From NCBI RefSeq assembly GCF_041821145.1, contig NZ_JBGUBC010000028.1:1-28731 (forward strand): 28,731 nt of DNA. Reading direction: 5' to 3'. Of this stretch, positions 1 through 7,056 are shown in pieces. The translations under genes and the position numbers were made by a program. The DNA comes from Halopenitus sp041821145 (GTDB lineage: Archaea; Halobacteriota; Halobacteria; Halobacteriales; Haloferacaceae). The notes under the pieces were generated by a model. The model had not been told where the DNA came from, ran no database searches, and saw only the letters and a program-made list of their open reading frames with translations. Numbering within the stretch: the stretch's first letter is position 1; the number at the start of each line of letters is the position of its first letter.

Positions 1-545
1 AGATCGTTGAGCCGATCTTCGATGTTTACGAGGGCTTTTTCAGCGTCATCGAGTTGTGTTCCACCAGTGATGACGAGTTTCCCACTTCCAAAGAGGAGTG
101 CGACCACGTCCGGGTCATTGAGTCGGTAGACAAGCCCGGGGAACTGTTCAGGTTCGTATTCGACGCTTTCGAGGCCCAGACCGATCGCGATCGCATTCAA
201 ATTGAGTGTGTGGTCGAGATCCCCACTCGAGACAATATTCTGAATTTCAATCTTCGGCGATGCTGCGACATCGACCCCCAACTCGCGGAGTTCGTCGAAG
301 ACGTGCTTAAGCGCAGTCGTCACGTCATCAACGCTGTTCGCTCCCGTACAGACGACTTTTCCCGAGCGGAAGATGAGTGCTGCGGCTTTTGGATCGTGCA
401 TCCGATACACGAGTCCCGGGAAGTTATCGGGGTCGTAGTCGGTCGCTCCTAAATCCCCAGAGAGCGTTTCGAGGTCGAGTTCTTGACCGATATCGGACGA
501 GGCAACGACGTTCTCGACTTGAATTGACTCGGTTGTCATACTCAT
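1..545 (-). CDS. tbp: TATA-binding protein (TBP), C-terminal end outside the window
   Basis: General archaeal transcription factor that binds the TATA box and recruits TFB and RNA polymerase. The reverse strand reads MSMTTESIQVENVVASSDIG and continues open to the window edge (181 codons; family length is about 185, so only a few residues are missing). The two direct repeats of the TBP saddle are visible: the first has FPGLVYRMHDP and FRSGKVVCTGA, the second FPGLVYRLNDP and FGSGKLVITGG. The start could be 545 or the in-frame ATG at 539. A TATA-like box at 571-580 lies about 30 nt upstream, which suggests a leaderless transcript. Haloarchaea often carry several TBPs, some on megaplasmids. Given the mobile surroundings this is probably an accessory copy, but that is inference. 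Confidence 0.93.
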   Translation of the reverse strand, partial: MSMTTESIQVENVVASSDIGQELDLETLSGDLGATDYDPDNFPGLVYRMHDPKAAALIFRSGKVVCTGANSVDDVTTALKHVFDELRELGVDVAASPKIEIQNIVSSGDLDHTLNLNAIAIGLGLESVEYEPEQFPGLVYRLNDPDVVALLFGSGKLVITGGTQLDDAEKALVNIEDRLND

Positions 546-570
546 AGAGATATCTACCAGTCACGAGTGT

Positions 571-580
571 CTTAAAAACA
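571..580 (-). promoter_or_regulatory. TATA box of tbp
   Basis: Read on the minus strand this is TGTTTTTAAG, centred about 30 nt before the ATG at 545. That is the spacing expected when transcription starts at or within a few bases of the start codon, as is common in haloarchaea. Confidence 0.5.
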
Positions 581-623
581 GGTGGGTGAATTCGAGCAAT
601 GGGGGTAGTACTTTCCGACCGAG

Positions 624-791
624 CTAGAGGTCGCGGGGCTGGACAGTTTTCCGATCGTTTCCCTCGGCACGCCGGGCTGCATCTTCGAGTACTTCAGTTA
701 CTTCGTCGTCCAGTGCTTCGTAGAAATCCGCCGAGACGTTGTGGTCGTTGAGCGCTTCTTTCACGGCCGATTTGACGATCAGGTCTGTCAT
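624..791 (-). CDS. DUF1931 histone-fold small protein
   Basis: A 55-residue protein starting MTDLIVKSAVKEALNDHNVS and ending with RKTVQPRDL. The pattern of an N-terminal helix (VKSAVKEAL), a long central helix (DEVTEVLEDAARRAEGND) and a short arginine-containing tail (KTVQPRDL) is that of the single histone-fold DUF1931 family common in haloarchaea. The start at 791 is chosen over the longer frame because it matches family length and follows a TATA box at 819-826. The family is thought to be DNA-associated; its role is not established. It lies next to tbp on the same strand but has its own promoter. Confidence 0.8.
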   Translation of the reverse strand: MTDLIVKSAVKEALNDHNVSADFYEALDDEVTEVLEDAARRAEGNDRKTVQPRDL

Positions 792-818
792 ACGCAGCGG
801 TATTTCTCCCGTCCTCTG

Positions 819-826
819 TATAAACA
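819..826 (-). promoter_or_regulatory. TATA box of the histone-fold gene
   Basis: The minus strand reads TGTTTATA, about 30 nt upstream of the ATG at 791, consistent with a short or absent leader. Confidence 0.45.
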
Positions 827-919
827 TACAGGTATCTGATTCGGCGCTTGCAGAGGTTTTACCGCCATCTGCAGGACAACAGACGTATGGGATAGCACTT
901 CGTATCAGGGAGCGGGACG

Positions 920-1213
920 ATGCACGACCTGACCGGATTCCAACGGGACCTCCTGTACGTGATTGCTGGCCTTGATGAGCCCCACGGCCTCGCCATCAAG
1001 GAGGAACTCGAAGACTACTACGAGAAAGAGATCCATCACGGCCGACTCTACCCGAATCTCGACACGCTTGTTGAGAAGGGACTCGTCGAGAAAGGTGAAA
1101 AAGACCGGCGAACGAACGTCTATACGCTCACGCGTCGTGGCCGTCGTGAAATTGAGGCTCGACGCGAGTGGGAGTACCAGTACGTCGAACCCGCAGAGTC
1201 CGCTCCTGCATAG
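920..1213 (+). CDS. PadR family transcriptional regulator
   Basis: A 97-residue winged-helix protein. The first helix has FQRDLLYVIAGLDEPHG, followed by IKEELEDYY, the recognition region GRLYPNLDTLVEKGLVEKG and the wing DRRTNVYTLTRRG. These are hallmarks of PadR proteins, which act as dimeric repressors of nearby genes. It lacks the long C-terminal helix domain of larger PadR members, as many haloarchaeal ones do. Genes diverge on either side: the histone-fold gene (minus) upstream and the metallopeptidase-like gene (plus) 68 bp downstream. Its ligand and target are unknown. Confidence 0.88.
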   Translation: MHDLTGFQRDLLYVIAGLDEPHGLAIKEELEDYYEKEIHHGRLYPNLDTLVEKGLVEKGEKDRRTNVYTLTRRGRREIEARREWEYQYVEPAESAPA

Positions 1214-1281
1214 ATACGCTTAAACAGTCAATCCAACCTATCGAACGAAGTTCACTCCCTTCCACCATTATATCCATTCAG

Positions 1282-2184
1282 ATGGACGACGAGACGTTCT
1301 TCGAACAGCTACGGTCAATCTGTTCAGATGCTGTTGAGTCGTACCGGAAGGAGTACCCGGACGCACCACCCCTAACCGAGTCACTCCTACAGAGTTCCGA
1401 TGATCCTCTCGCAAGCGAGGCTGACCTTCACGAACGCTTCGATGAACTCACGCGATTTTACGACGATCTTCTCGATGTCGATTCCACACCGTACCGCGAG
1501 ATGTGGCGTGAACATCTTGTGTACGACTGTTCGCGTAGGGAGCGTCTCGCACTCCTCACGAGCGATCTGCCGGCCTCATTGACGCTCGTGTTCATCGGCG
1601 GGCGATATTCCGCGCGGACGGGCAGAATCGGCGTGAGCCCCGGGCAGCTCCCCGAGACGACGGCGTACACGTATTTAGCGGCGGAGTTGTGCCACGCGTA
1701 TCAGCACCAGTTCGACTCAACAACGTGGAAACACCCGTACCTGCAGGAAGGTTTCGAGCAGGCAGTGTCAGTCCGTACGCAAGCACATTTCGCCACTGAG
1801 CTACAGTACGACTTCTTGACTCATCTCGCGGAGAGACAGCATACGAAGACACTCTTAGAGGGCGTCCTTGCCCACGGAACGCGTCGAGGCGGGATCACAC
1901 CGACGGCCGTTCGTGAACTCGGTGTTACCGACGAGGAGCTGGCTGCGCTTCGATCTCACCGTTTGTGGCGGCCTCTCGGATATCTTCGTCCGCGGTACTT
2001 GTGGAGTGATGTTGCATTCCTCCCCGAATACGCCCTTTTCGGCTCATTGCTCCTTGTGAGTGAGGCAGCGGACATCTCGGCTCCCTATGCCCGGGCGTTC
2101 CACGGCAACCACCCGTGGACATCAGTTATCGACGAAATCACTGCCTCAACACCCGGCTGGTTCTGGCGTCTCTATCATCAATAA
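1282..2184 (+). CDS. Uncharacterised protein with a degenerate zinc-metallopeptidase motif
   Basis: A 300-residue acidic protein. I chose the ATG at 1282 because the sequence before it is not typical coding sequence and an ATTATAT box lies at 1267-1273. Residues 133-142 (AAELCHAYQH) align by eye with the HExxH helix of gluzincin-type peptidases (typically HELxHAYQ), and EGFEQ at 156-160 sits where the third ligand glutamate would be. The first histidine is alanine (A134). The protein may therefore be an inactive homologue, or the resemblance may be coincidental. No signal peptide or membrane segment is visible. It follows the PadR gene and may be co-regulated with it. Confidence 0.6.
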   Translation: MDDETFFEQLRSICSDAVESYRKEYPDAPPLTESLLQSSDDPLASEADLHERFDELTRFYDDLLDVDSTPYREMWREHLVYDCSRRERLALLTSDLPASLTLVFIGGRYSARTGRIGVSPGQLPETTAYTYLAAELCHAYQHQFDSTTWKHPYLQEGFEQAVSVRTQAHFATELQYDFLTHLAERQHTKTLLEGVLAHGTRRGGITPTAVRELGVTDEELAALRSHRLWRPLGYLRPRYLWSDVAFLPEYALFGSLLLVSEAADISAPYARAFHGNHPWTSVIDEITASTPGWFWRLYHQ

Positions 2185-2379
2185 CAACCATCCTGACGCA
2201 CGAAGGCGAGTCTTCAGCTAGCTTATCGACCTGTTCAAGGTCCTACTCCTAGGGATCAGCGGCTGTCCTCAATAGGTTTCATCGTGGCGTAATTCCGATG
2301 GGGACCATGGCGTGACTGATCGAGAAACCAATTACAGGAGAGCAATTATGCTCGACTCGCTCTGTTACTGTGGATACTG

Positions 2380-3540
2380 TTATCGGTATGGATTCCACTC
2401 GTAGACAGTTTCACCATCATCTGTCTCGGAGGCTTGATAATTGACGGAGTGGTCCCAGCCACCATGTCGCCAGAGCTGATCGAACGTCTTCCGCATCACA
2501 TCCGGGACATCGACATCTGGATTGTCGATTTGGACGCGATTCAACCGTATCTCGTCCTTGGTGAAAGGTCGCACATTGCTGGGTGGTCGGTTTGATCCAC
2601 TTGGTCGGGAAAGTGTGTACCCCTCGGCACCCAGTATGCTGACGTACACATAGTAGGGCGGGTAGATGTCTGCTTCGTCAAACGTCCCGAGAGCAGTGTG
2701 GACGAAGTTCGCTATGAGTCGATCAATAGACGTCCGGAGTTGGGGGTTGTCGCTGGGATACAGAGCTGTGAAGATACCTTCAGTCCACCCGTCCCGATGG
2801 ATAGCAGTGTATCGCTCCCTCTCGGTGCCATCATGGAAGCGTCGATTATTTTCGGTGATCTTCACCTTCGGTCGTGTTACAGCGTATGCATCACGTTTTT
2901 CGAACTGAGGTGGGTGGGGGAGGTCGCCTGCATACCGGTCGTGATGGTCGTCAACGGCTTCCTGAGGAATGACATGGACGACAACCAAGGCAGGGTCCTC
3001 GACAATTGTCCCATCGGGAGCTTGTCGGCGCTTCACACGATCCAGCAAATCCTCATAGAGATCATCTACTTCTGACTCAATGTCTACGAACGGTCGATTG
3101 GGGTCGACACGGAGGTGTTCCCGGATCAGATCGTTGTTCTCACGATCGCCCACCAAGCTGTTCCGGATTTTCGAGAAGTCCCAAACCGTCGTGGGGATTC
3201 CCCATTCCTCGTGGAGCTCCTCTTCAACCCGATCCCGTTTGGTTGTACTGGGGTCTTGTGTTGTGGCGAAAATGTAGAAGTCAAAGTCACGATCGAAGTT
3301 CTCAACAGCTGTTTCGATGTCGTCGTGGGCTTTCCCGACCCAATTGTCTTTCTGCACAGAGCAATGAAGGATCCCGTCTCGGTCACCATCTAGGAGGAAG
3401 GCGTCGCGACCGCCATCGGGACCGCTTGTCCCCGTTGGATCCACTGTGTACCCTTCCCGCTCCAATAAATCATGCATCAACCGCTCAAACCGGTCACTGC
3501 CTAGTGCTTGAAGAGCGACCTCAATTCGGCTGTTCGACAT
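2380..3540 (-). CDS. PD-(D/E)XK nuclease-like protein with a conserved-looking C-terminal domain
   Basis: A 386-residue protein. The N-terminal ~110 residues resemble Mrr-type endonucleases: a helix RFERLMHDLLEREGY, then GPDGGRDAFLL with the probable catalytic D46, then LHCSVQKDNW with K64. The residue two before that lysine is Val rather than Glu or Gln, so the site is a variant. Residues ~110-150 continue the nuclease fold (DFYIFATTQDP). The C-terminal ~200 residues include ALVVVHVIPQEAV and a long region ending YEWNPYR that I cannot assign. It stands alone between a hypothetical gene and the partition locus. A role in defence against foreign DNA is plausible but inferred. Confidence 0.7.
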   Translation of the reverse strand: MSNSRIEVALQALGSDRFERLMHDLLEREGYTVDPTGTSGPDGGRDAFLLDGDRDGILHCSVQKDNWVGKAHDDIETAVENFDRDFDFYIFATTQDPSTTKRDRVEEELHEEWGIPTTVWDFSKIRNSLVGDRENNDLIREHLRVDPNRPFVDIESEVDDLYEDLLDRVKRRQAPDGTIVEDPALVVVHVIPQEAVDDHHDRYAGDLPHPPQFEKRDAYAVTRPKVKITENNRRFHDGTERERYTAIHRDGWTEGIFTALYPSDNPQLRTSIDRLIANFVHTALGTFDEADIYPPYYVYVSILGAEGYTLSRPSGSNRPPSNVRPFTKDEIRLNRVQIDNPDVDVPDVMRKTFDQLWRHGGWDHSVNYQASETDDGETVYEWNPYR

Positions 3541-3547
3541 AGTTGTG

Positions 3548-3591
3548 TATCCTCTTTGTTTTGGTTAGTTGTATAGACTTCTTTGAGGATA
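3548..3591 (-). promoter_or_regulatory. Promoter of the nuclease gene with flanking inverted repeat
   Basis: The minus strand has a TATA-like GTCTATAC at 3571-3578, about 34 nt before the ATG at 3540. Seven-base arms TATCCTC (3548-3554) and GAGGATA (3585-3591) flank it. An operator is possible; spacing and arm length are weak evidence. Confidence 0.35.
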
Positions 3592-3743
3592 TCGACTTGA
3601 ACGCTGTTTCCGAGCTGAAGACGCCGTTATATCCATTTGTAGGGCCATGGATCTACGGTATTCCCCTGCTGTAGCAGCTCTTCTCGTTCAGTCATACGTG
3701 GATGCTAACTCGGGGTGCACCTATTTGTTCGATCGGTAGAAAT

Positions 3744-3759
3744 TTCCAATCAATTGGAA
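3744..3759. promoter_or_regulatory. Short palindrome upstream of the partition repeats
   Basis: TTCCAAT, a 2-base spacer and ATTGGAA form a perfect inverted repeat in an otherwise gene-free stretch (3541-3801). It could be a protein-binding site at the edge of the partition region. Nothing else in this stretch is recognisable. Confidence 0.35.
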
Positions 3760-3801
3760 TTGCTAACCCGACTACTATTCACACACCCCATTCTTCCCTC
3801 C

Positions 3802-4169
3802 TCAGATACATCAGATATCGCAGTCACCACAGAGCCGTCACGTTGGGAACATCAGCAATCTCAGATATGGCAGATATATCAGTATGGGAAGTCGGCCACC
3901 ATTGAGCTATCTATCTCATTTTCAGACACCTCAGATATATCAGTTATCTCAGTTACACTACTTACGGACCAGCTATCAGTTATCTCAGATACCGTAGTGA
4001 GATGGCGTGTTTACGGGAATAGTGTTAGATGCGTCAGATGTCTCAGATACACCAGCTAGGTTTCTCCCGAGAACTTCTCAACCTGTCTTATCCCTCGATC
4101 AGTCTTCTCAGATACGTCAGATACAGCAGGTACGTCTGACAAACAATTATATCAGACGCCTCAGATACA
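3802..4169 (+). repeat. Clustered 9-bp repeat array, candidate plasmid centromere
   Basis: Twenty-three copies of a degenerate 9-mer, consensus YCAGATAYN, in seven tandem clusters: 3802-3828, 3852-3887, 3922-3957, 3976-3993, 4025-4060, 4099-4134 and 4152-4169. Within clusters the units abut with an exact 9-bp pitch, and cluster starts are about 50-75 bp apart. The heptamer TCAGATA occurs exactly nine times (3802, 3811, 3861, 3931, 3985, 4043, 4108, 4117, 4161). The array lies directly upstream of parA and covers its promoter. Partition loci typically place the centromere beside parA, so binding by the partner protein is the natural reading. An origin iteron array is the main alternative, but no replication initiator gene is present in the window. 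Confidence 0.8.
4145..4152 (+). promoter_or_regulatory. TATA box of parA inside the repeat array
   Basis: AATTATAT lies about 30 nt before the ATG at 4178, fitting a leaderless start. It is flanked by repeat clusters 4099-4134 and 4152-4169, so a protein binding the repeats would also cover the promoter. Confidence 0.55.
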
Positions 4170-4177
4170 TAGGTCAT

Positions 4178-4978
4178 ATGACGCAGATAATCGCCATCTC
4201 AAATCAAGCAGGTGGGGTCGGAAAAACCACTACCACTATCAACCTCGGTGGTGCGCTCGCGAACCAAGGCCACGATGTCCTCCTCATCGATGCCGACCCG
4301 CAGGGAACCCTCACCGAAGGCACGGGCTTCCGTGACCTCTACGATCAGAAGATCCCATCTCTCCACCAAGTGATGGTCGAACCAACACGCACTGAGGAGA
4401 TCAATGAGATTATCGAGCGTCACGACGAATTCGACGTCATTCCGTCCAACAAAGCAATGGACGGGCTCAAAGATATGCTCGTCACTCAGGTCGCAAACAG
4501 CGAAATGCGACTCAAAATTGCCGTCGACGAGCTTGACCACGACTATGATTTCATCCTCATTGACTGCCCGCCTGATCTCAGCCAAATCCTTGATAATGCC
4601 CTCCTCACCGCCGAACAAGTCCTCATTCCCGTCGAGCCAACCCGACGTTCCATCCGTGCGATCGAGAAGATGAACGAGGAGATTGCCTACCTCTCAAACA
4701 GTTTCCCAGGGCAAATCGACACCATCGATATCCTCGGGATTGTCATTAACGCCGTCGAGAGCGTCCAGAACAACGATACTAAGCAGATGATCGAGTTCTT
4801 CAATGACGCTCCATATGACGTCTTTCAGGTGCCTGAGCGCGTTGCCATCCGGCGTGCTTGGAACAACGGCGTTTCCATCTTCCTCCACGACGACGACGCG
4901 AAGACCGAGGACGCACGCGAAGCCTACACCGAGATCGCGAAAATGCTCGAACGTCACACTACGGGGGTGGAAGCATGA
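4178..4978 (+). CDS. parA: ParA-family partition ATPase
   Basis: A 266-residue cytoplasmic ATPase that would drive plasmid or chromosome segregation together with a centromere-binding partner. Visible motifs are the deviant Walker A box NQAGGVGKTTTT (residues 9-20), Walker A' LLIDADPQG (35-43) and Walker B FILIDCPP. The first signature lysine of the canonical KGGxGKT is alanine (A11), while the P-loop lysine K16 is kept. The ATG at 4178 is preferred over an upstream in-frame start because it follows a TATA box at 4145-4152 and precedes the conserved first beta strand directly. The stop overlaps the start of the partner gene by 4 bases (ATGA), showing tight coupling. Confidence 0.92.
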   Translation: MTQIIAISNQAGGVGKTTTTINLGGALANQGHDVLLIDADPQGTLTEGTGFRDLYDQKIPSLHQVMVEPTRTEEINEIIERHDEFDVIPSNKAMDGLKDMLVTQVANSEMRLKIAVDELDHDYDFILIDCPPDLSQILDNALLTAEQVLIPVEPTRRSIRAIEKMNEEIAYLSNSFPGQIDTIDILGIVINAVESVQNNDTKQMIEFFNDAPYDVFQVPERVAIRRAWNNGVSIFLHDDDAKTEDAREAYTEIAKMLERHTTGVEA

Positions 4979-5547
4979 GCAGTAACGACGGCGACGATGA
5001 CCTCGAGGAGCGGAAAAGCGACGTTTGGAGTATGGACGAAGTTCGAGGCGGCGGTACAGAGACGAAAGACACAGAAGATGCCTCAGATACAGCCGACGAA
5101 GAATCGGCATCCACTACGTCCGACACCGCAGAACCCGCAGATATCTCAGATGCCTCAGAAACGGGAGACACCTCAGATATATCTGGTGACGAACCCGCGT
5201 CCACTACGTCCGATAGCGGTAGCGACGAAGACACAGCAGATACGTCAGATACACCAGACACGTCAGATGAGATCGACGACACCGCTGTTGAAGCCGACGG
5301 AGAGACCGTCCGGCGGATGGCACTCGACGCAGACGCGAAGGGCCTTGTTGTTCGCGACCTTCACAACGTGAACGTCTACCTCTACGAGAGCGTCTATCAG
5401 GAGATGCGTGTGAAGTACAAGGAACTCGATACCGAGTATTTCGCCGCACACGGTGAAGATCTCTCGAAGAACAAGGACTTCTTCAACGCCGTCTTTCGGG
5501 CTGGGCTTCAGAGCCCTCAGCTGAAAGAAGAACTCGAGATCGACTGA
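4975..5547 (+). CDS. Putative centromere-binding partner of ParA with repeat-encoded acidic linker
   Basis: A 190-residue protein translationally coupled to parA (ATGA overlap). Residues ~1-105 are low complexity and acidic, rich in Ser-Asp-Thr triplets (for example DTSDTPDTSDE). Residues ~115-190 look folded: RDLHNVNVYLYESVYQEM could be the strand and first helix of a ribbon-helix-helix-like domain, followed by KYKELDTEYFAAHGEDL and KDFFNAVFRAGL. I infer a DNA-binding C-terminus and a flexible N-terminal tail that contacts ParA or other partners. The linker DNA carries the 9-bp repeat found upstream of parA. I do not recognise a named family. The gene ends 86 bp before the stop of the convergent recombinase gene. 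Confidence 0.72.
   Translation: MSSNDGDDDLEERKSDVWSMDEVRGGGTETKDTEDASDTADEESASTTSDTAEPADISDASETGDTSDISGDEPASTTSDSGSDEDTADTSDTPDTSDEIDDTAVEADGETVRRMALDADAKGLVVRDLHNVNVYLYESVYQEMRVKYKELDTEYFAAHGEDLSKNKDFFNAVFRAGLQSPQLKEELEID
5083..5271 (+). repeat. Intragenic copies of the partition 9-bp repeat
   Basis: Inside the partner gene the 9-mer recurs in frame at 5083, 5137, 5146, 5155, 5173, 5236, 5245, 5254 and 5263, again with 9-bp pitch inside clusters. TCAGATACA occurs exactly at 5083 and 5245, as it does at 3802, 4043, 4117 and 4161 upstream. Translated, the unit is Ser-Asp-Thr. A 14-base direct repeat TCCACTACGTCCGA (5110 and 5200) also lies here, 90 bp apart. Confidence 0.75.
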
Positions 5548-5633
5548 CTGCTCTCGTCGGATTTATTCCCCAAAAATCGAGAGAAGGAGCTCGTATTCCT
5601 CTGTTTCAGGTCTTAGCGTATCCGAACCCTACG

Positions 5634-6917
5634 TCACTGGACACCGGGTTCTTCTCCGAATAAGCCCTCAAGATCCTCTCGGATCTCCTCACGGCGATGC
5701 CGACGCTTCTCCGCTTCTGAGAGGTAGTTATCCAACACGACCTCCGCTGACTTCGACCCCTGCTCCTCAGCGACATCTGCAAACCGCTCGGCCACACGAC
5801 GCACCGCCTCTCCGTACGCCGTGTACCAATATCGTCGCCCCATCTTTGGCGTTGGGACCTCCCCATCGACAGTCACTCCAGCGCGTTCTGCGAGGTTCTT
5901 GAATCGACGTCGAACCGTCGACGTCGATAGGTGCCCGCTCTCCGCAGATGAAGACGGGAACACAGCGCCCATCCAGTCGTCGCCCGCCTCCTCAACGACG
6001 GTGTCGATCCGTGCGGTTGCATCTTCAACACCCGTGAGGAGTGCGACCGTCCCGGGTCCGTTCTTCCGCTCACTCCCGAATTCGATGTACGGCCCAGCCT
6101 CCGTGTCGTCTTCTGGTGGGTCGAGAACTAGCTGATCAACGCGTAGCGACGCAACCTCGCTCGGTCGAAGCCCCCATCCGCAGACCCCAATCACGATGAG
6201 ACGGTCGACCGGATCGGTGGCTGTCTGATAGAGTGTTCGTATCTGATCAGCCTCAAGAGCCTGATTGTCCCACTCAGGCGTCGAATCCCACCCAAAGCGA
6301 CGTTCCAGCTGGTCGGTCGGGTTGTGACGTGCGCCTTTGAACGTCACCTGATAGGTGTAGAACTGCCGAACCTCCTGGACGTACTTCCGTCGCGACGCGT
6401 GCGTTGTCAGCGTATCCTCGCGGCGACGTAGAACGTCGAACGTATCCGCGACGCGATCCATCTCGTCGGCCCGCGCAGCGTCGTCGTGTAGCGGTCTGAG
6501 CAGATCATCGGTGGCATTGACGTCCTTGTATGTCCGGACGTACAGACGGAGCGCAGAGCGGCGTGTGGCGACCGTCGACTCCGCCCGTCCCTGCCGATCG
6601 CGCAGCTCGACGAGGTAGTCCTCGAGGGCTGCACGCGTCTCTTCGTCGTCGACGAAGTCAAACGGTCGCTCCTCCGGCTTGGACTCAACCGGAACGTCGA
6701 TCTTCTCGTAGAAGTCACCCGGTGAGAGGTCGAATCGCCGCGAGAGATGTTTGATGAACCCTGGAAAGTGCGATTCGAGCCACGAATAGGTGGGGGTTTC
6801 GTGGTCAGGAGCGAGTCCCTCGGCGCGCATCTGTGGCGTGATCTCGTCGTGGTAGAAGGCCTCGGCGTCCTCGAGGTCCATCGTGCTGTAGCGTGGAGTG
6901 TCGGTCGTTTCGGTCAT
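5634..6917 (-). CDS. Tyrosine recombinase / phage-type integrase
   Basis: A 427-residue site-specific recombinase. The N-terminal SAM-like core-binding domain spans about residues 95-195 (YLVELRDRQGRAESTVATRR to RQFYTYQV). The catalytic domain follows: R251 in GWGLRPSEVASLR, a beta-hairpin lysine candidate K285, KMGRR at 358-362, and the nucleophile candidate Y398 in VVLDNYLS. The usual HxxR box reads K358-M-G-R361. The start at 6917 (MTETTDTPRY) is chosen because the longer upstream extension lacks coding character. It is convergent with the partition operon, so it may serve dimer resolution or integration of the replicon. No attachment site is recognisable. Confidence 0.88.
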   Translation of the reverse strand: MTETTDTPRYSTMDLEDAEAFYHDEITPQMRAEGLAPDHETPTYSWLESHFPGFIKHLSRRFDLSPGDFYEKIDVPVESKPEERPFDFVDDEETRAALEDYLVELRDRQGRAESTVATRRSALRLYVRTYKDVNATDDLLRPLHDDAARADEMDRVADTFDVLRRREDTLTTHASRRKYVQEVRQFYTYQVTFKGARHNPTDQLERRFGWDSTPEWDNQALEADQIRTLYQTATDPVDRLIVIGVCGWGLRPSEVASLRVDQLVLDPPEDDTEAGPYIEFGSERKNGPGTVALLTGVEDATARIDTVVEEAGDDWMGAVFPSSSAESGHLSTSTVRRRFKNLAERAGVTVDGEVPTPKMGRRYWYTAYGEAVRRVAERFADVAEEQGSKSAEVVLDNYLSEAEKRRHRREEIREDLEGLFGEEPGVQ

Positions 6918-7043
6918 AGTGTTCGTGTAGTCGTCGCGGTCGGTGAGAGACTCGAGTGTGAGCGTGAGTGAAATCGCCAGCAGGAGCGGACGTACTCCGT
7001 GCGGTAGCGATTCTAAGTCTGGTGGTTTCGGTGGATAGAGTGT

Positions 7044-7056
7044 TTTGTTCGATTTA
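7044..7056 (-). promoter_or_regulatory. Possible promoter of the recombinase gene
   Basis: In the AT-rich stretch 6918-7177 the minus strand has CTATAAATAAA near 7045-7056, about 130 nt before the ATG. A GTTTTC...GAAAAC inverted repeat lies close by at about 7073-7090. The long leader makes this uncertain. Confidence 0.3.

Noticed and set aside
54..452. 132-codon plus-strand open frame
   Set aside because: It is antisense to the TBP gene, whose two conserved repeats identify the minus strand as coding.
3715..4059. Open frame encoding SDTSDIS-like sequence upstream of parA
   Set aside because: It is the 9-bp repeat read in frame; clusters are separated by unrelated sequence, there is no plausible start context, and composition outside the repeats is not protein-like.
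3802..4169. CRISPR array
   Set aside because: The repeats are 9 bp, degenerate and tandem, without uniform spacers, and no cas gene is present.
4961..5282. Antisense serine-rich frame over the partner gene linker
   Set aside because: It arises from the repeat unit read backwards; the plus frame is coupled to parA and continues into a folded domain.
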